64,000 bases of DNA, taken from contig OY969919.1 in assembly GCA_963704585.1 (NCBI GenBank), positions 558,001-622,000 on the forward strand. Direction: 5' to 3'. The translations under genes and the position numbers were made by a program. Of this stretch, positions 7,960-16,985 are shown in pieces. Under the pieces are notes generated by a model that did no database searches, was not told where the DNA came from, and saw nothing but the letters and a program-made list of their open reading frames with translations. Every line of letters begins with the position of its first letter. The stretch's first letter is position 1. This stretch comes from Bog-756 sp963704585 (GTDB taxonomy: Bacteria; Actinomycetota; Acidimicrobiia; Acidimicrobiales; RAAP-2).

Positions 7960-9285
7960 TCATGCGCCGGGCGTGCCCGCTGGCGCGGGCACCGGCACCG
8001 GATCCTTCACGCTCTGGTTGAAGCAGACCCAGACGTTGGTGCCCTTTCCGAAGACCGGCACGAACTTCGTGCCCCGCACCTGCACGAAGGCGCTGCACAG
8101 CGGATAGGTCACCGTGGTGTGCGCGGTGGTCCAATTGGTCACCGTGGACAGCCCGGCGCTGTCGTCCGCGGTGATCTGGTTGGTCACCGCGATGAGATTG
8201 GCCTGGGTCAGATTGTTGCCGGCCAACTTGATCCCCTTCACGAGCAGCGAGGCGGCCTCCCATCCCTGCAGGGCCACCAGGTTGTACGTGAAGGACGGCT
8301 CGTACTTGTTCATCTCGTTGATGTAGGTGACCATGCCGGGATACGCGTTGCCGTACTGGACGGTCTCGTAGGGCACGTTCCCGGAGAGGTTGAAGTAGAC
8401 GCCCTGCATCAGGCTGCTGTACTGGTTGAGGAGCGGCTGGTCGTAGCCGTTGAGCCAGAGCTGCTTGATGTTGGCACCGTACTGCTGGATGTCACGCGCC
8501 ATCGTGATGTTGTCCGACTCCTGCATGCAGGAGACGACCAGGTCGGTGCCGGTCTGCTGCATCTTCTGGACGGCGGACGAGTAGCTGCCGCCGAGCTGCG
8601 CACCGACGTCGACGTAGCTGACGTTGTAGCCGTTCTTCTGCAGCTCGGTCGCCGCGGCATTGCACGCGTTGTACGAGGAGGTGATCGCCGGTCCGTAGCT
8701 GATGACCGCGATCCCCTTCGAGTGGAGCTGCTTCGCGAGGAACGCGTAGGTGGGAACGCCACAGGTGTAGCACTGGAGCGAGTTCCCGCCGGCGCCGAAG
8801 AGGTTGGGCTGGGGCGACCAGTTGCCGCTCACGTTGTACCCGTAGGTCGGCGTCTTCGTCTCCACGTAGTAGTTCGGGGTGAACCAGTAGGAGGCCACCA
8901 GCACGGCGAAGGCGTGGTCCTGATCGATCAGGGTGTGGGTGAGCTGGTTGAACTGGCTGGGTTGGCCGCCGTCGTCGAGGTTCCAGGTGAGGCTGATCTT
9001 GTGCCCGTTCGCCCCGCCCTGCGAGTTGATCATGTTGAAGTAGGCCTGTGCGCCGTAGGCGAGCCCGTTGAAGTCCGAGGCGATGGGTCCGGTGAGCGTC
9101 GAGATCGCGCCGATGTTGATGGTCGATCCGGTCGGAGTCGACGCTCCGGTCGACGCGGTGGTCGTCGACGAGGAGCCGGCCGTGGTGGTCGGGCTGCTGC
9201 TCGACGAGGAGCAGCCCGCAGCGAGGACCGCCGTCCCCAGCACCGTGGACGCTGCGACGATCCAGCCTCTCCCCCGTCTCCCCAT
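7960..9285 (-). CDS. LivK-like substrate-binding lipoprotein
   Basis: Periplasmic-binding-protein type 1 component of the importer. The N-terminus is a lipoprotein signal: basic GRRGRG, hydrophobic IVAASTVLGTAVL, lipobox LAAGC, then a Ser/Thr-rich linker of about 35 residues before the domain starts at INIGAISTLTGPIAS. Further matches are GAQAYFNMINSQGG and a ligand-region rich in Tyr, Asn and Trp. ATG 9285 is preferred over GTG 9291 because AGAGG lies 6 nt upstream of the ATG but abuts the GTG. The ligand is not necessarily an amino acid; homologues near catabolic genes often bind aromatic or other carboxylates. Confidence 0.88.
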   Translation of the reverse strand: MGRRGRGWIVAASTVLGTAVLAAGCSSSSSSPTTTAGSSSTTTASTGASTPTGSTINIGAISTLTGPIASDFNGLAYGAQAYFNMINSQGGANGHKISLTWNLDDGGQPSQFNQLTHTLIDQDHAFAVLVASYWFTPNYYVETKTPTYGYNVSGNWSPQPNLFGAGGNSLQCYTCGVPTYAFLAKQLHSKGIAVISYGPAITSSYNACNAAATELQKNGYNVSYVDVGAQLGGSYSSAVQKMQQTGTDLVVSCMQESDNITMARDIQQYGANIKQLWLNGYDQPLLNQYSSLMQGVYFNLSGNVPYETVQYGNAYPGMVTYINEMNKYEPSFTYNLVALQGWEAASLLVKGIKLAGNNLTQANLIAVTNQITADDSAGLSTVTNWTTAHTTVTYPLCSAFVQVRGTKFVPVFGKGTNVWVCFNQSVKDPVPVPAPAGTPGA

Positions 9286-9370
9286 GTCCACCCTCTTCTC
9301 GCTCCCGACCTGCCGAGTCGGGCCGTCGATGGCCCGATCCCCCTCGGCGCGGCAGATCGCCGGGCCAGTT

Positions 9371-9398
9371 CTTATGGCACGGACTCTACCGATGTCAA
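9371..9398 (-). promoter_or_regulatory. Sigma-70-type promoter of the liv operon
   Basis: On the minus strand a perfect -35 box TTGACA (9398-9393) is followed after 16 bases by CATAAG (9376-9371), four of six matches to the -10 consensus. A start site near 9364 would give a leader of about 80 bases before the lipoprotein ATG at 9285. It is the best promoter match I found in the window and sits in the only gap upstream of the five-gene transporter-thiolase operon. Confidence 0.6.
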
Positions 9399-9460
9399 CA
9401 CCATTCTCGCTTGACGCGCAGTGACGTTCCTCCTCGGCGGCGCGGTCCCCGGACGCAGGA

Positions 9461-9970
9461 TCAGTCGAGCAGGACGTCGATCGCCGCCCCGATCTTCACC
9501 AGGTCCGCCCGTTCGTTGTCCTCGAGGTACCGCCGCCCCTGGACGTTGAAGAGCTCGACCGACGGCGCGGCGACCGGGAAGGGGCCCCAGTGCCAGGTGC
9601 CCCGGTGGAGGACGATCGACTCGAGCGGCCGGAGGACGAACGCCCGCGCCGCCGCGGCCTCCTCGGCCATGGCGAGCTCGACCCCCGGCGGCGCGACCAC
9701 CAGCACCGCCTCGACGTCGAGCGGCATCAGGACCTGGGTGTGCGTCACGTGCCGGAAGAGCATCTCGCACCGGAGCCCGCCGCCGACCTCGGGCACCTCG
9801 TCGCGCCGGTGGCCGATGCGGTTGACGTGCGCGTCGCCCCACACGTACTCGAGGACCGCGGAGCCCTGTGCGTCGCGTGGATCGGTGTCGGCCAGCGGGA
9901 CCCAGCCGAAGGGCGCCCACGAGCGCTCGTCCACCCGGGACGGCGTCAGCTGACGGAGGACCTCACCCAT
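9461..9970 (-). CDS. Ureidoglycolate lyase (AllA)-family protein
   Basis: A 169-residue cupin-fold protein resembling AllA-type ureidoglycolate lyases (once called hydrolases). Supporting segments are EMLFRHVTHTQVLMPLD, where family members have a conserved His/Gln/Glu set, VLVVAPPG, and RAFVLRPLESIVLHRGTWHWGPFPV, the strongest family signature. The reaction in characterised members is ureidoglycolate to glyoxylate plus urea. No other purine-catabolism gene is visible here, so a different 2-hydroxy-acid substrate is possible. It is divergent from the cupin gene at 10060 and lies upstream of the liv promoter in the same direction. Confidence 0.65.
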   Translation of the reverse strand: MGEVLRQLTPSRVDERSWAPFGWVPLADTDPRDAQGSAVLEYVWGDAHVNRIGHRRDEVPEVGGGLRCEMLFRHVTHTQVLMPLDVEAVLVVAPPGVELAMAEEAAAARAFVLRPLESIVLHRGTWHWGPFPVAAPSVELFNVQGRRYLEDNERADLVKIGAAIDVLLD

Positions 9971-10059
9971 GTGCCTCCCTCCAGCGGCGACCTACTGTGA
10001 CGGCTCAACCTAACATCGGCACGGGCCGTGCAGGCGCCGGCCGGAGGAGGAGCCCCGAG

Positions 10060-10443
10060 ATGGACGTGCGCAACATCGAAGACGTCGCCCCCGTCGTGGA
10101 GCACCAGGGCACGGTGCCCGTCTGGTGGATGGTCAACTCCCGCGAGATGAAGGATCTGACCGACGGCGGCTTCCTCGAGCTGGTCAACGAGTTCGAGGTC
10201 GCGGGCGGTGGGTACGTGAACCCGCACTCCCACCCGACCCACGAGTTCTACTACGTGCTCCGCGGCCGGGGGGTCATGACGATCGCCGGTGAGGACCGCG
10301 AGATCGCCCAGGGCGACCTCGTCTACATCCCGCCCGACACGGTCCACAGCCTCCGGCCGCTCACCGAGCACGCACCCATCCACTGCTTCTGCTTCGCGAT
10401 CGGGGTGAAGGGCTCGGGCCCGATCGACTACACGCACAACTGA
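10060..10443 (+). CDS. Small cupin-domain protein
   Basis: A 127-residue single-domain cupin. Motif 1 is NPHSHPTHEFYYVLRGRG, with two His and a Glu that would bind a metal, and motif 2 is GDLVYIPPDTVHSLRP with the fourth ligand His. The start at 10060 is set by GGAGGAGG (10043-10050), 9 nt upstream. A TAACAT -10-like hexamer lies at 10011-10016. Function could be an isomerase, dioxygenase or ligand sensor; the small size argues against a large dioxygenase. Neighbours on both sides are small catabolic enzymes read in the opposite direction. Confidence 0.75.
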   Translation: MDVRNIEDVAPVVEHQGTVPVWWMVNSREMKDLTDGGFLELVNEFEVAGGGYVNPHSHPTHEFYYVLRGRGVMTIAGEDREIAQGDLVYIPPDTVHSLRPLTEHAPIHCFCFAIGVKGSGPIDYTHN

Positions 10444-10486
10444 TCCGCCTGCCGCTCCGCTCGACCGGCGACGGGCGACAGCCACG

Positions 10487-11125
10487 TCAGGCGGGCGCGG
10501 TCCCGTCCTCGATGAGCGAGGCGTCGAGGCCGAGCAGCTCGACGGTCGTCGTGCCGCCTCGGAGCGCCTCGAAGTACCCCGCCTCCGCGTCTGCACGGCC
10601 GTTGCCCGCCGCGACCGTGGCCTCGAGTCTGGCGCCCGGCACGATCACGACGCCGTCGACGTCGCCGACGACCCAGTCGCCGGGCGACGTCTCCACACCG
10701 GCGACCACCGTGGTCACCCCGACCGCACCGCGCGACCGCTTGGTGGCGCCCGGCAGGGCGACCGCCGCCGAGAAGACCGGGAACCCGAGCGACTCGAGCG
10801 CCGCCACGTCGCGCACGCCGCCGTCGATCACGAGACCGGCGATGCCCCGTGCGAGCGCGGCCGTCGTGAGGACCTCCCCCCAGTAGCCCCGGCCACGGAC
10901 GTCGCCGACGTCGACGACCAGTGCCGCGCCGGCGGGCGCCCGGGCCACGGCCACGTGGATGGCGAGGTTGTCCCCGGGGGTGCAGCGCACCGGGAAGGCG
11001 GGTGCGGCGAGGGTCGCTCCGGTCCAGACCGGCCGGATCCGCGGCGGGAGGGGCCTCGCGCCCGTCTCGCCCAGGGTCGCCGCGCCCAGTCCGGCCAGCG
11101 CTGCAGCGAGCTCCGACTCCTCCAC
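10487..11125 (-). CDS. RraA-family protein (HMG/CHA-aldolase-like)
   Basis: About 212 residues with the RraA fold. The signature G-x(about 20)-R-D is present as GEVLTTAALARGIAGLVIDG followed by GVRD, where Arg and Asp bind pyruvate and the divalent metal. NLAIHVAVARAPAGAALVVD and GDWVVGDVDGVVIVP are further family blocks. Members are either RNase E regulators or class II aldolases cleaving 4-hydroxy-4-methyl-2-oxoglutarate type acids; in an actinomycete and beside other small catabolic genes the aldolase or oxaloacetate decarboxylase role is more likely. GTG 11125 follows GAGGAG by 6 nt; GTG 11131 is the alternative. It follows the RidA gene by under 40 bases. Confidence 0.75.
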   Translation of the reverse strand: MEESELAAALAGLGAATLGETGARPLPPRIRPVWTGATLAAPAFPVRCTPGDNLAIHVAVARAPAGAALVVDVGDVRGRGYWGEVLTTAALARGIAGLVIDGGVRDVAALESLGFPVFSAAVALPGATKRSRGAVGVTTVVAGVETSPGDWVVGDVDGVVIVPGARLEATVAAGNGRADAEAGYFEALRGGTTTVELLGLDASLIEDGTAPA

Positions 11126-11159
11126 GTCCACCTCCTCGTCGTCCGGTTCGGCCGCCCGG

Positions 11160-11651
11160 TCAGGCGGGCCGCTGCCCCGCCACCGCGACGGTCACCTCGA
11201 TCTCGACGGCGCCGCCCCGCGGCAGTGCCGCGACCCCGATGGCTGATCGGGTGTGGCGCCCGGCGTCCCCGAAGATCGCGGAGAGTACCCGACTCGCGCC
11301 GTCGACCACGTCGGGCTGGCGGTGGAAGTCGGGCGTGGAGGCGACGAAGCCGGTGACGGTCAGGACCCGCTCGATCCGGTCGAGCGAGCCGAGCGACTCC
11401 TCCAGCACGGCGAGGGCGTTGAGCGCGCAGACCTCGGCCGCCTCCGCGCCCTGCTCGACGGTCACGTCGTGACCGAGCGTGCCCGTACAGGTCAGCACCC
11501 CGTCGATGCGCGGCAGCTGTCCCGACGTGCGCGCGGTGCCGCCGTGCACGACGACCGCGTCGAGCGGATCGTGCGGCGGGTGGGGGCCGTGCAGCCGGAG
11601 GCCGAGCTCGTCGATCCGGGCGCGCACCTCGCCGCCGGTGGCGGCCGTCAC
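11160..11651 (-). CDS. RidA (YjgF/YER057c)-family protein
   Basis: A 163-residue protein of the RidA family, longer type (about 150-160 residues) with TSGQLPRIDGVLTCTGTLG, ALNALAVLEESLGSLDRIERVLTVTGFV and HTRSAIGVAALPRGGAVEIEV. The Arg in HTRSAIG corresponds to the RidA arginine that binds the carboxylate of the substrate. Classical members hydrolyse reactive enamines/imines from PLP enzymes; this longer subgroup (YjgH/Rid2-7-like) is less well characterised. It precedes the RraA-like gene and is probably co-transcribed with it. The GTG start has only a weak ribosome site. Confidence 0.8.
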   Translation of the reverse strand: MTAATGGEVRARIDELGLRLHGPHPPHDPLDAVVVHGGTARTSGQLPRIDGVLTCTGTLGHDVTVEQGAEAAEVCALNALAVLEESLGSLDRIERVLTVTGFVASTPDFHRQPDVVDGASRVLSAIFGDAGRHTRSAIGVAALPRGGAVEIEVTVAVAGQRPA

Positions 11652-11861
11652 GGTCGCGGCTGCCCGCCAGCGGGCTGCGGCACGGTGTGGCGCTGGGACA
11701 TCGGGACGGCACCTCCGCGAACGGGCCGGGATCGCGCCCGGCGGGACGCGCCGATCCTACCGCCGCGCCCGCGCCCGCCTCGCGTCCCGGTGACGCGCAC
11801 GCGCGGTCGCGTAGGGTGACCCGATGCGCCGGAGCCACGGCGGGCAGGGAGAGCGGAACGG

Positions 11862-14141
11862 ATGGAGCCCGGAGAGTTCCAAGGGGTGATCGGCGACGAC
11901 TTCGCGTCGTCGACAGCCTGGTGGCCGGAGCCGCGGCGCGCGCCGGACGGTGCGCCCAACATCGTGCTCGTGGTCCTCGACGACGTCGGCTTCGCACAGC
12001 TCGGCTGCTTCGGCTCGGACATCGAGACGCCGGTCATCGACGGGCTCGCCGCGGACGGTCTGCAGTACACGAACTTCCACACCACGGCCCTCTGCTCGCC
12101 GACCCGCTCGTGCCTGCTGACGGGCCGCAACCACCACACGAACGGCATGGGTCGCATCGTCGAGCTCGCGACCGGGTTCCCCGGATACGACGCGACGATC
12201 CCGAGGGCGAACGGCTTCCTGAGCGAGATCCTCGTCGAGCACGGCTACTCGACGTTCGCGGTCGGCAAGTGGCACCTCGCGCCCGAGGGCGAGTGCCATC
12301 TCGCCGCGCCGCGCCGCCGCTGGCCCCTCGGCCGCGGCTTCGAGCGCTTCTACGGCTTCCTCGGGGGCGAGACGCACCAGTTCGTACCCGCGCTGGTCCG
12401 CGACAACCACCTCGTCGGGCCGCCGGCCACCCCCGAGGAGGGATACCACCTCACCGAGGACCTCGTCGACCATGCGATCGGGTACGTCGCCGACCTCCGC
12501 AACGTCGACGTGGCAAAGCCGTTCTTCCTCTACTTCTGCAGCGGCGCCTGCCACTCGCCGCACCAGGCGCCCGCCGAGTGGATCGAGCGCTACCGCGGAC
12601 GGTTCGACGGCGGGTGGGACGCCTGCCGCGAGGCGACCCTCGCCCGCCAGCTCGCCTCCGGACTGCTGCCCGCAGGCACCGAGCTCTCGCCGCGTCCGGA
12701 GTGGGTGCCCGCGTGGGACTCGCTCTCCGAGGAGGTCCGGCGGCTCTACGCGCGCTACATGGAGGCGTTCGCCGGCTTCCTCTCCCACACCGACCACCAG
12801 GTCGGGCGTCTCGTCGAGTTCCTCCGCCGCACCGGCGACCTCGACAACACCCTGCTCTTCGTCCTCTCGGACAACGGGGCGAGCTCGGAGGGTGGCCCGA
12901 CCGGCTCGCTCAACGACCTGCGCCCGTGGAACATGGCGCCCCGCACGGTCGAGGAGGGCCTCCGCCGCATCGACGAGATCGGCGGACCGTGGTGCCACAA
13001 CAACTACCCCTGGGGATGGACCGTCGCGGGCAACACGCCGTTCCGACGCTGGAAGCGCGAGGTCCACGAGGGCGGGGTCGCCGACCCGCTCGTCGTGCAC
13101 TGGCCTGCAGGCACGCATCGCTCCGGGGGACCGCGCCGGCAGTACGTGCACGCGGTCGACCTTCTCCCCACGGTGCTCGAGGTCGTCGGGATCGAGCCGC
13201 CCGCGACCATCGACGGCATCGCGCAGACGCCGATCGCCGGCACCTCGTTCGCCGGGACGTTCGGTGCGTCCGACGCGTCCGACCGCCACACCGTCCAGTA
13301 CTACGAGATGTTCGGATGCCGCGCCCTCTACGAGGACGGCTGGAAGGCGGTGACCTACCACCCCATCCAGGACACCTCCCACGGCTTCGACGAGGACGCC
13401 TGGGAGCTCTACCACGTCGCCGTCGACCCCTCGGAGTGCCACGACCGCGCCGGCGACGAGCCCGAGCGCCTGCACCGGATGGTCGACCGCTGGTGGGAGG
13501 AGGCCCGCCGCCACGGCGCGCTGCCCCTCGACAACCGGCCCTTCTCCGAGCTCGTCTTCGCACGCCCCCGCACGGTCCCCGAGCGCGGTCGGTACGTCTA
13601 CTACCCGGGGACCGCCCTGGTGCCCGAGATGGTCGCGGTCAACGTCCGCAACCGGACCCACACGATCACCGCCCGGGTCGGGATCCCGGCGCCGCCTGCC
13701 CCGCCCACCGAGGGCGTGCTCCTCGCGCTCGGATCGGGGCTCGGCGGCTGGTCGTTCTACCTGCGGGACGGCCGGCTCGCGTACGTCCACAACTTCGTGG
13801 CCCTCGAGGAGCACCACGTCGAGGCCGGCGAGCGCGTCCCACCCGGCCGACACGAGCTCCGCTTCGCCTACGAGCGGACCGGCGGACACCGCGGGATCGG
13901 CCGGCTCGTCATCGACGGCACGGAGGTCGCCCACCTCGACATCCCGCGTTTCACCGCGATGAAATTCTCCCTGACCGGTTCGGGACTGACCTGCGGGTTC
14001 AGCGACGGCCTGCCGGTCTCCCGGCGGTACGCGGCGCCCTTCCGGTTCACGGGCGACCTCGACGAGGTCGTCGTCGAGGTCGACGGGCCGGCGTGGTCCG
14101 ATCCGGAGGCAGATGCACGCGACGCGCTGCTCACGCAGTAG
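11862..14141 (+). CDS. Arylsulfatase (type I formylglycine sulfatase)
   Basis: A 759-residue cytoplasmic sulfatase of the AslA/AtsA size class. Asp40-Asp41 (VVLDDVGF) bind calcium, Cys78 in CSPTRSCLLTGR is the residue matured to formylglycine (C-x-P-x-R present), and GKWHLAP supplies the conserved Lys/His. SDNGASSEGG provides the second Asp-Asn metal pair. The last 170 residues or so form an all-beta domain (GLGGWSFYLRDGRLAYVHNF), as in mycobacterial AtsA. No signal peptide is visible and no formylglycine-generating enzyme gene is present in the window. A TAGGGT -10-like hexamer lies at 11812-11817. It would release sulfate from an organic sulfate ester. Confidence 0.92.
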   Translation: MEPGEFQGVIGDDFASSTAWWPEPRRAPDGAPNIVLVVLDDVGFAQLGCFGSDIETPVIDGLAADGLQYTNFHTTALCSPTRSCLLTGRNHHTNGMGRIVELATGFPGYDATIPRANGFLSEILVEHGYSTFAVGKWHLAPEGECHLAAPRRRWPLGRGFERFYGFLGGETHQFVPALVRDNHLVGPPATPEEGYHLTEDLVDHAIGYVADLRNVDVAKPFFLYFCSGACHSPHQAPAEWIERYRGRFDGGWDACREATLARQLASGLLPAGTELSPRPEWVPAWDSLSEEVRRLYARYMEAFAGFLSHTDHQVGRLVEFLRRTGDLDNTLLFVLSDNGASSEGGPTGSLNDLRPWNMAPRTVEEGLRRIDEIGGPWCHNNYPWGWTVAGNTPFRRWKREVHEGGVADPLVVHWPAGTHRSGGPRRQYVHAVDLLPTVLEVVGIEPPATIDGIAQTPIAGTSFAGTFGASDASDRHTVQYYEMFGCRALYEDGWKAVTYHPIQDTSHGFDEDAWELYHVAVDPSECHDRAGDEPERLHRMVDRWWEEARRHGALPLDNRPFSELVFARPRTVPERGRYVYYPGTALVPEMVAVNVRNRTHTITARVGIPAPPAPPTEGVLLALGSGLGGWSFYLRDGRLAYVHNFVALEEHHVEAGERVPPGRHELRFAYERTGGHRGIGRLVIDGTEVAHLDIPRFTAMKFSLTGSGLTCGFSDGLPVSRRYAAPFRFTGDLDEVVVEVDGPAWSDPEADARDALLTQ

Positions 14142-14301
14142 GCCGCGGAACCGCGTCGGCGGCTGCTTCCCCGATTGACCGGCCCGTCGCGTTCGGACAA
14201 GCTGCGGTCGCCCGGTCAGAAGGCCCGCTCCGGGGGTCCCGACCGCTTCGCCCTCGTCGAGGAAGAAGGAGCACCGGCATCGTGAAGGAGTCGAGGAGCA
14301 T

Positions 14302-15843
14302 GTGGGCAGGGTGATCCAGCTTCCGCCCGAACAGCTGCATGCGATGGCGGACGCCTTCGGCGACGAGATCGGGTACCAGGTCGTCGACGGGAGCGGGCTC
14401 ACCTTCGCCGAGTGGGACACGAGGGCGAGCCGCCTCGCGAACGGACTCGTCGTCGCGGGCGTCGACCCCGGAGACCGCGTGGCCATCCATCTCGAGCCCG
14501 TCAACTTTCTGCGCTGGATCACTGCCTACGCGGCGATCCACCGGGCCGGCGCGGTGGCCGTCCCCCTCAACCCGCAGCTCACCAGACCGGAGGTCGCCCG
14601 CATGCTCGCCCACTGCGGCGCTGCGGCGGCCTTCGTCGAGGGCGATCTCGTCGGGCGATACGACAGCGCCCGTCCGTCGGTCACCGTCGTGGTCCCCGCG
14701 GCCGGCGCGGCGGACGACGAAGCGCCGATGGCCGAGGGCAGCGTCCCGTGGTCGGTCGTGCTCTCCGACGACGACACCTACCACCAGGTCGAGCGTGACC
14801 CGTCGGACCTGGCCGACATCCTCTACACGTCGGGGACGACCGGCGCCCCGAAGGCGGTCGCGGTCCGTCACGAGAACTTCTCGATGGTCCCCTTCGCGAA
14901 GCCGCAGTGGAGCGGTGGCGGGTGGATGCACGCGAGCCCGCCCTACACGTTCGCCGGACTCTCGTTCGTCTACACGCCGATGAAGCTCGGTCTGCGCGGC
15001 GTCTACCTGCCCAGGTTCGACGCGGGGCGGTGGCTCGAGGCGGTCGGCACCGACCGTCCGACCGCGGTCTTCCTCGTCCCGGCGATGGCGAGCCTCCTCC
15101 TCGAGCACCCGGCGTTCGACTCGGTCGACCTCGCCTCGGTGACGCTCTGCACCGTCGGGAGCGCGCCGCTTGCGCCCGCCATCCTCGAGCGGTTCCAGGA
15201 GCGGATGCCGACCGCGCTGGTCTCCAACAACTACGGCATGACCGAGGCCGGTTCGGTCTACTGCATCATGCCGCCGGGCGAGGCCGTGAAGCGCCCCGGC
15301 TCCGTCGGCCGCCCTTCGCCGCCCGCGGAGATCGTCTGCGTCGACGACTCGGGGAACGCAGTGCCGGCAGGCGAGATCGGCCAGGTCCGGCTCCGCATCC
15401 CGGGCCGGCCGCGCGAGTACTTCGGCGACCCCGACGCGACGGCGCGCACCTGGGTCGACGGCTGGCTCGTCACCGGCGACCTCGGCAAGCTCGACGAGGA
15501 CGGCTACCTCTACATCGTGGGTCGGAGCAAGGACGTCATCATCCGTGGCGGCAACAACATCCACCCGACCGACGTCGAGCACGCGATCGAGTCCCACCCG
15601 GCGGTGCGTGAGGTCTCGGTGATCGGCATCCCCCACGACGTCCTCGGCGAGGACGTCGCCGCCTTCGTGGCATTCCGGCCCGGCACGGACGCCTCGGCCG
15701 ACGAGCTTCGCGACTTCGCGCTCGAGCGCATCGCGCGCTACAAGGTCCCACGCACCTGGCGGTTCGTGGACGCCCTGCCCCGGAACGCCACGGGCAAGGT
15801 CTTGAAGGAGCAACTCCGCAACGCCCTCGTCGACGAGGGATAG
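14302..15843 (+). CDS. AMP-dependent acyl-CoA synthetase/ligase
   Basis: A 513-residue adenylate-forming enzyme. The phosphate-binding loop is ILYTSGTTGAPKAVAV, the A5 motif is SNNYGMTEAG, A7 is WLVTGDLGKLDEDGYLYIVG with the ribose-binding Asp, A8 is RSKDVIIRGGNNIHPTDVE and the catalytic lysine is in NATGKVLKEQL. Such proteins activate a carboxylate to acyl-AMP and then acyl-CoA. Start is GTG 14302 or GTG 14311; GAGGAG (14293-14298) fits the second slightly better. The substrate is unknown. It is followed after 10 bases by a Gfo/Idh oxidoreductase, suggesting one transcript. Confidence 0.88.
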   Translation: MGRVIQLPPEQLHAMADAFGDEIGYQVVDGSGLTFAEWDTRASRLANGLVVAGVDPGDRVAIHLEPVNFLRWITAYAAIHRAGAVAVPLNPQLTRPEVARMLAHCGAAAAFVEGDLVGRYDSARPSVTVVVPAAGAADDEAPMAEGSVPWSVVLSDDDTYHQVERDPSDLADILYTSGTTGAPKAVAVRHENFSMVPFAKPQWSGGGWMHASPPYTFAGLSFVYTPMKLGLRGVYLPRFDAGRWLEAVGTDRPTAVFLVPAMASLLLEHPAFDSVDLASVTLCTVGSAPLAPAILERFQERMPTALVSNNYGMTEAGSVYCIMPPGEAVKRPGSVGRPSPPAEIVCVDDSGNAVPAGEIGQVRLRIPGRPREYFGDPDATARTWVDGWLVTGDLGKLDEDGYLYIVGRSKDVIIRGGNNIHPTDVEHAIESHPAVREVSVIGIPHDVLGEDVAAFVAFRPGTDASADELRDFALERIARYKVPRTWRFVDALPRNATGKVLKEQLRNALVDEG

Positions 15844-15853
15844 CCTGTCGCCC

Positions 15854-16966
15854 ATGTCGAGCAACGGGAAGGGACCACGCATCGGCGTGGTCGGCGCGGG
15901 GAACATCGCCTCGCTCAACGTCGCGGGGTACCTCGAGGACGAGCGGTGCGAGATCGCAGCGGTCTGCGATCCCCGCAAGGACCGGGCGGACGAGGCGGCA
16001 CTCGCCTGGGGCGCGACGTCCGTCTACACGGAGCTCGACGCACTGCTCGCCGACCCGTCGATCGACGCGGTCGAGATCCTCACACCCACCCACCTCCACC
16101 GCGACCACGCGATCGCCGCGCTCGGCGCCGGCAAGCACGTCTCCTGCCAGAAGCCGATCGCCAACACCGTCGACGAGGCGCGGGCGATGGAGACGGCCGC
16201 GCGTGGGGCCGGCGCGATCCTGCGGGTGAGCGAGTGCTTCCGCCACTATCCCCCGCTCGAGCTGGCCAAGGGGCTCATCGCGGACGGGGCGATCGGCAAG
16301 CCGACCCACCTGCGGATCCGGACCATCGTGGGCCAGACCGACTCCTCCTTCCAGGCCGGGCTCGACGCGGACGGCTACACCTGGCGGCTCACCTCGACCA
16401 GCCCCGGGGGGCACCTCTTCGACGACATGATCCACAAGTACGCGGTCGCGCTCTGGCTCCTCGACCGCGACATCGTCTCGGTCCAGGCGGTGGTGAACCG
16501 GCGCGACCACTTCTTCGAGCCGTGCGCGGCGATCTTCGAGTACGACGAACCCGGGCTCCTCGGGTCGATGGAGGTCTCGTACGCGCCGAACATGTGGATG
16601 CGGAGCAGTTTCTACGGCGCCGACGAGTTCTTCGAGGTGCAGGGCGACGCCGGCTTCCTCTGGGTCACCCGCTGCACCGGCGAGATGCTCGACCTCCCCG
16701 CCGTCGTGCTCTACGACGGGGCACGCGACCGCCAGACGACCACGGGATTCACGGCCGTGGAGGCGGGCTGGGACGTCGGATTCCGACGGTCGTCGCAGCA
16801 CTTCGTCGACGCGATCGTCGACGGCGTGCCGGCCGAGATGAGCCCGTCCGAGGCCATCAAGGCGCTCCAGCTCTGCTTCGCGGTCTACCAGGCGGGCAAC
16901 ACCCATCAGCCGGTCGATCCGCGCACGATCAGCGGCGCCGTCGTGCCCGACGGTTGGCCGACCTGA
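15854..16966 (+). CDS. Gfo/Idh/MocA-family NAD(P)-dependent oxidoreductase
   Basis: A 370-residue oxidoreductase. The Rossmann motif is GVVGAGNIASLNV near the N-terminus, followed by VEILTPTHLHRDHAIAALGAGKHVSCQKPIA, the EKP-type motif in which Glu is replaced by Gln (CQKP); the lysine is kept. The C-terminal domain has GGHLFDDMIHKYAVALWLL, with the Asp-x-x-x-His pair used in catalysis. The family reduces or oxidises sugars, inositols and related polyols. Here the neighbours are an acyl-CoA synthetase and a VOC protein, so a non-sugar substrate is possible. It starts 10 bases after the synthetase stop. Confidence 0.85.
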   Translation: MSSNGKGPRIGVVGAGNIASLNVAGYLEDERCEIAAVCDPRKDRADEAALAWGATSVYTELDALLADPSIDAVEILTPTHLHRDHAIAALGAGKHVSCQKPIANTVDEARAMETAARGAGAILRVSECFRHYPPLELAKGLIADGAIGKPTHLRIRTIVGQTDSSFQAGLDADGYTWRLTSTSPGGHLFDDMIHKYAVALWLLDRDIVSVQAVVNRRDHFFEPCAAIFEYDEPGLLGSMEVSYAPNMWMRSSFYGADEFFEVQGDAGFLWVTRCTGEMLDLPAVVLYDGARDRQTTTGFTAVEAGWDVGFRRSSQHFVDAIVDGVPAEMSPSEAIKALQLCFAVYQAGNTHQPVDPRTISGAVVPDGWPT

Positions 16967-16985
16967 CCCCGGTCGCGTCCCGGCG

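Noticed and set aside
5895..8021. Long rightward open frame opposite the fused permease
   Set aside because: Asp/Glu/His/Arg-rich shadow of a membrane protein gene; the leftward frame has clear family motifs.
10445..10495. CCGCCTG/CAGGCGG inverted repeat between cupin and RraA-like genes as terminator
   Set aside because: The loop is about 37 bases and one arm lies in the end of the RraA gene, so a stable hairpin is doubtful.
14163..14195. TTGACC ... CAAGCT promoter before the synthetase at 14302
   Set aside because: The -35 is good but CAAGCT is a poor -10, so I did not list it.
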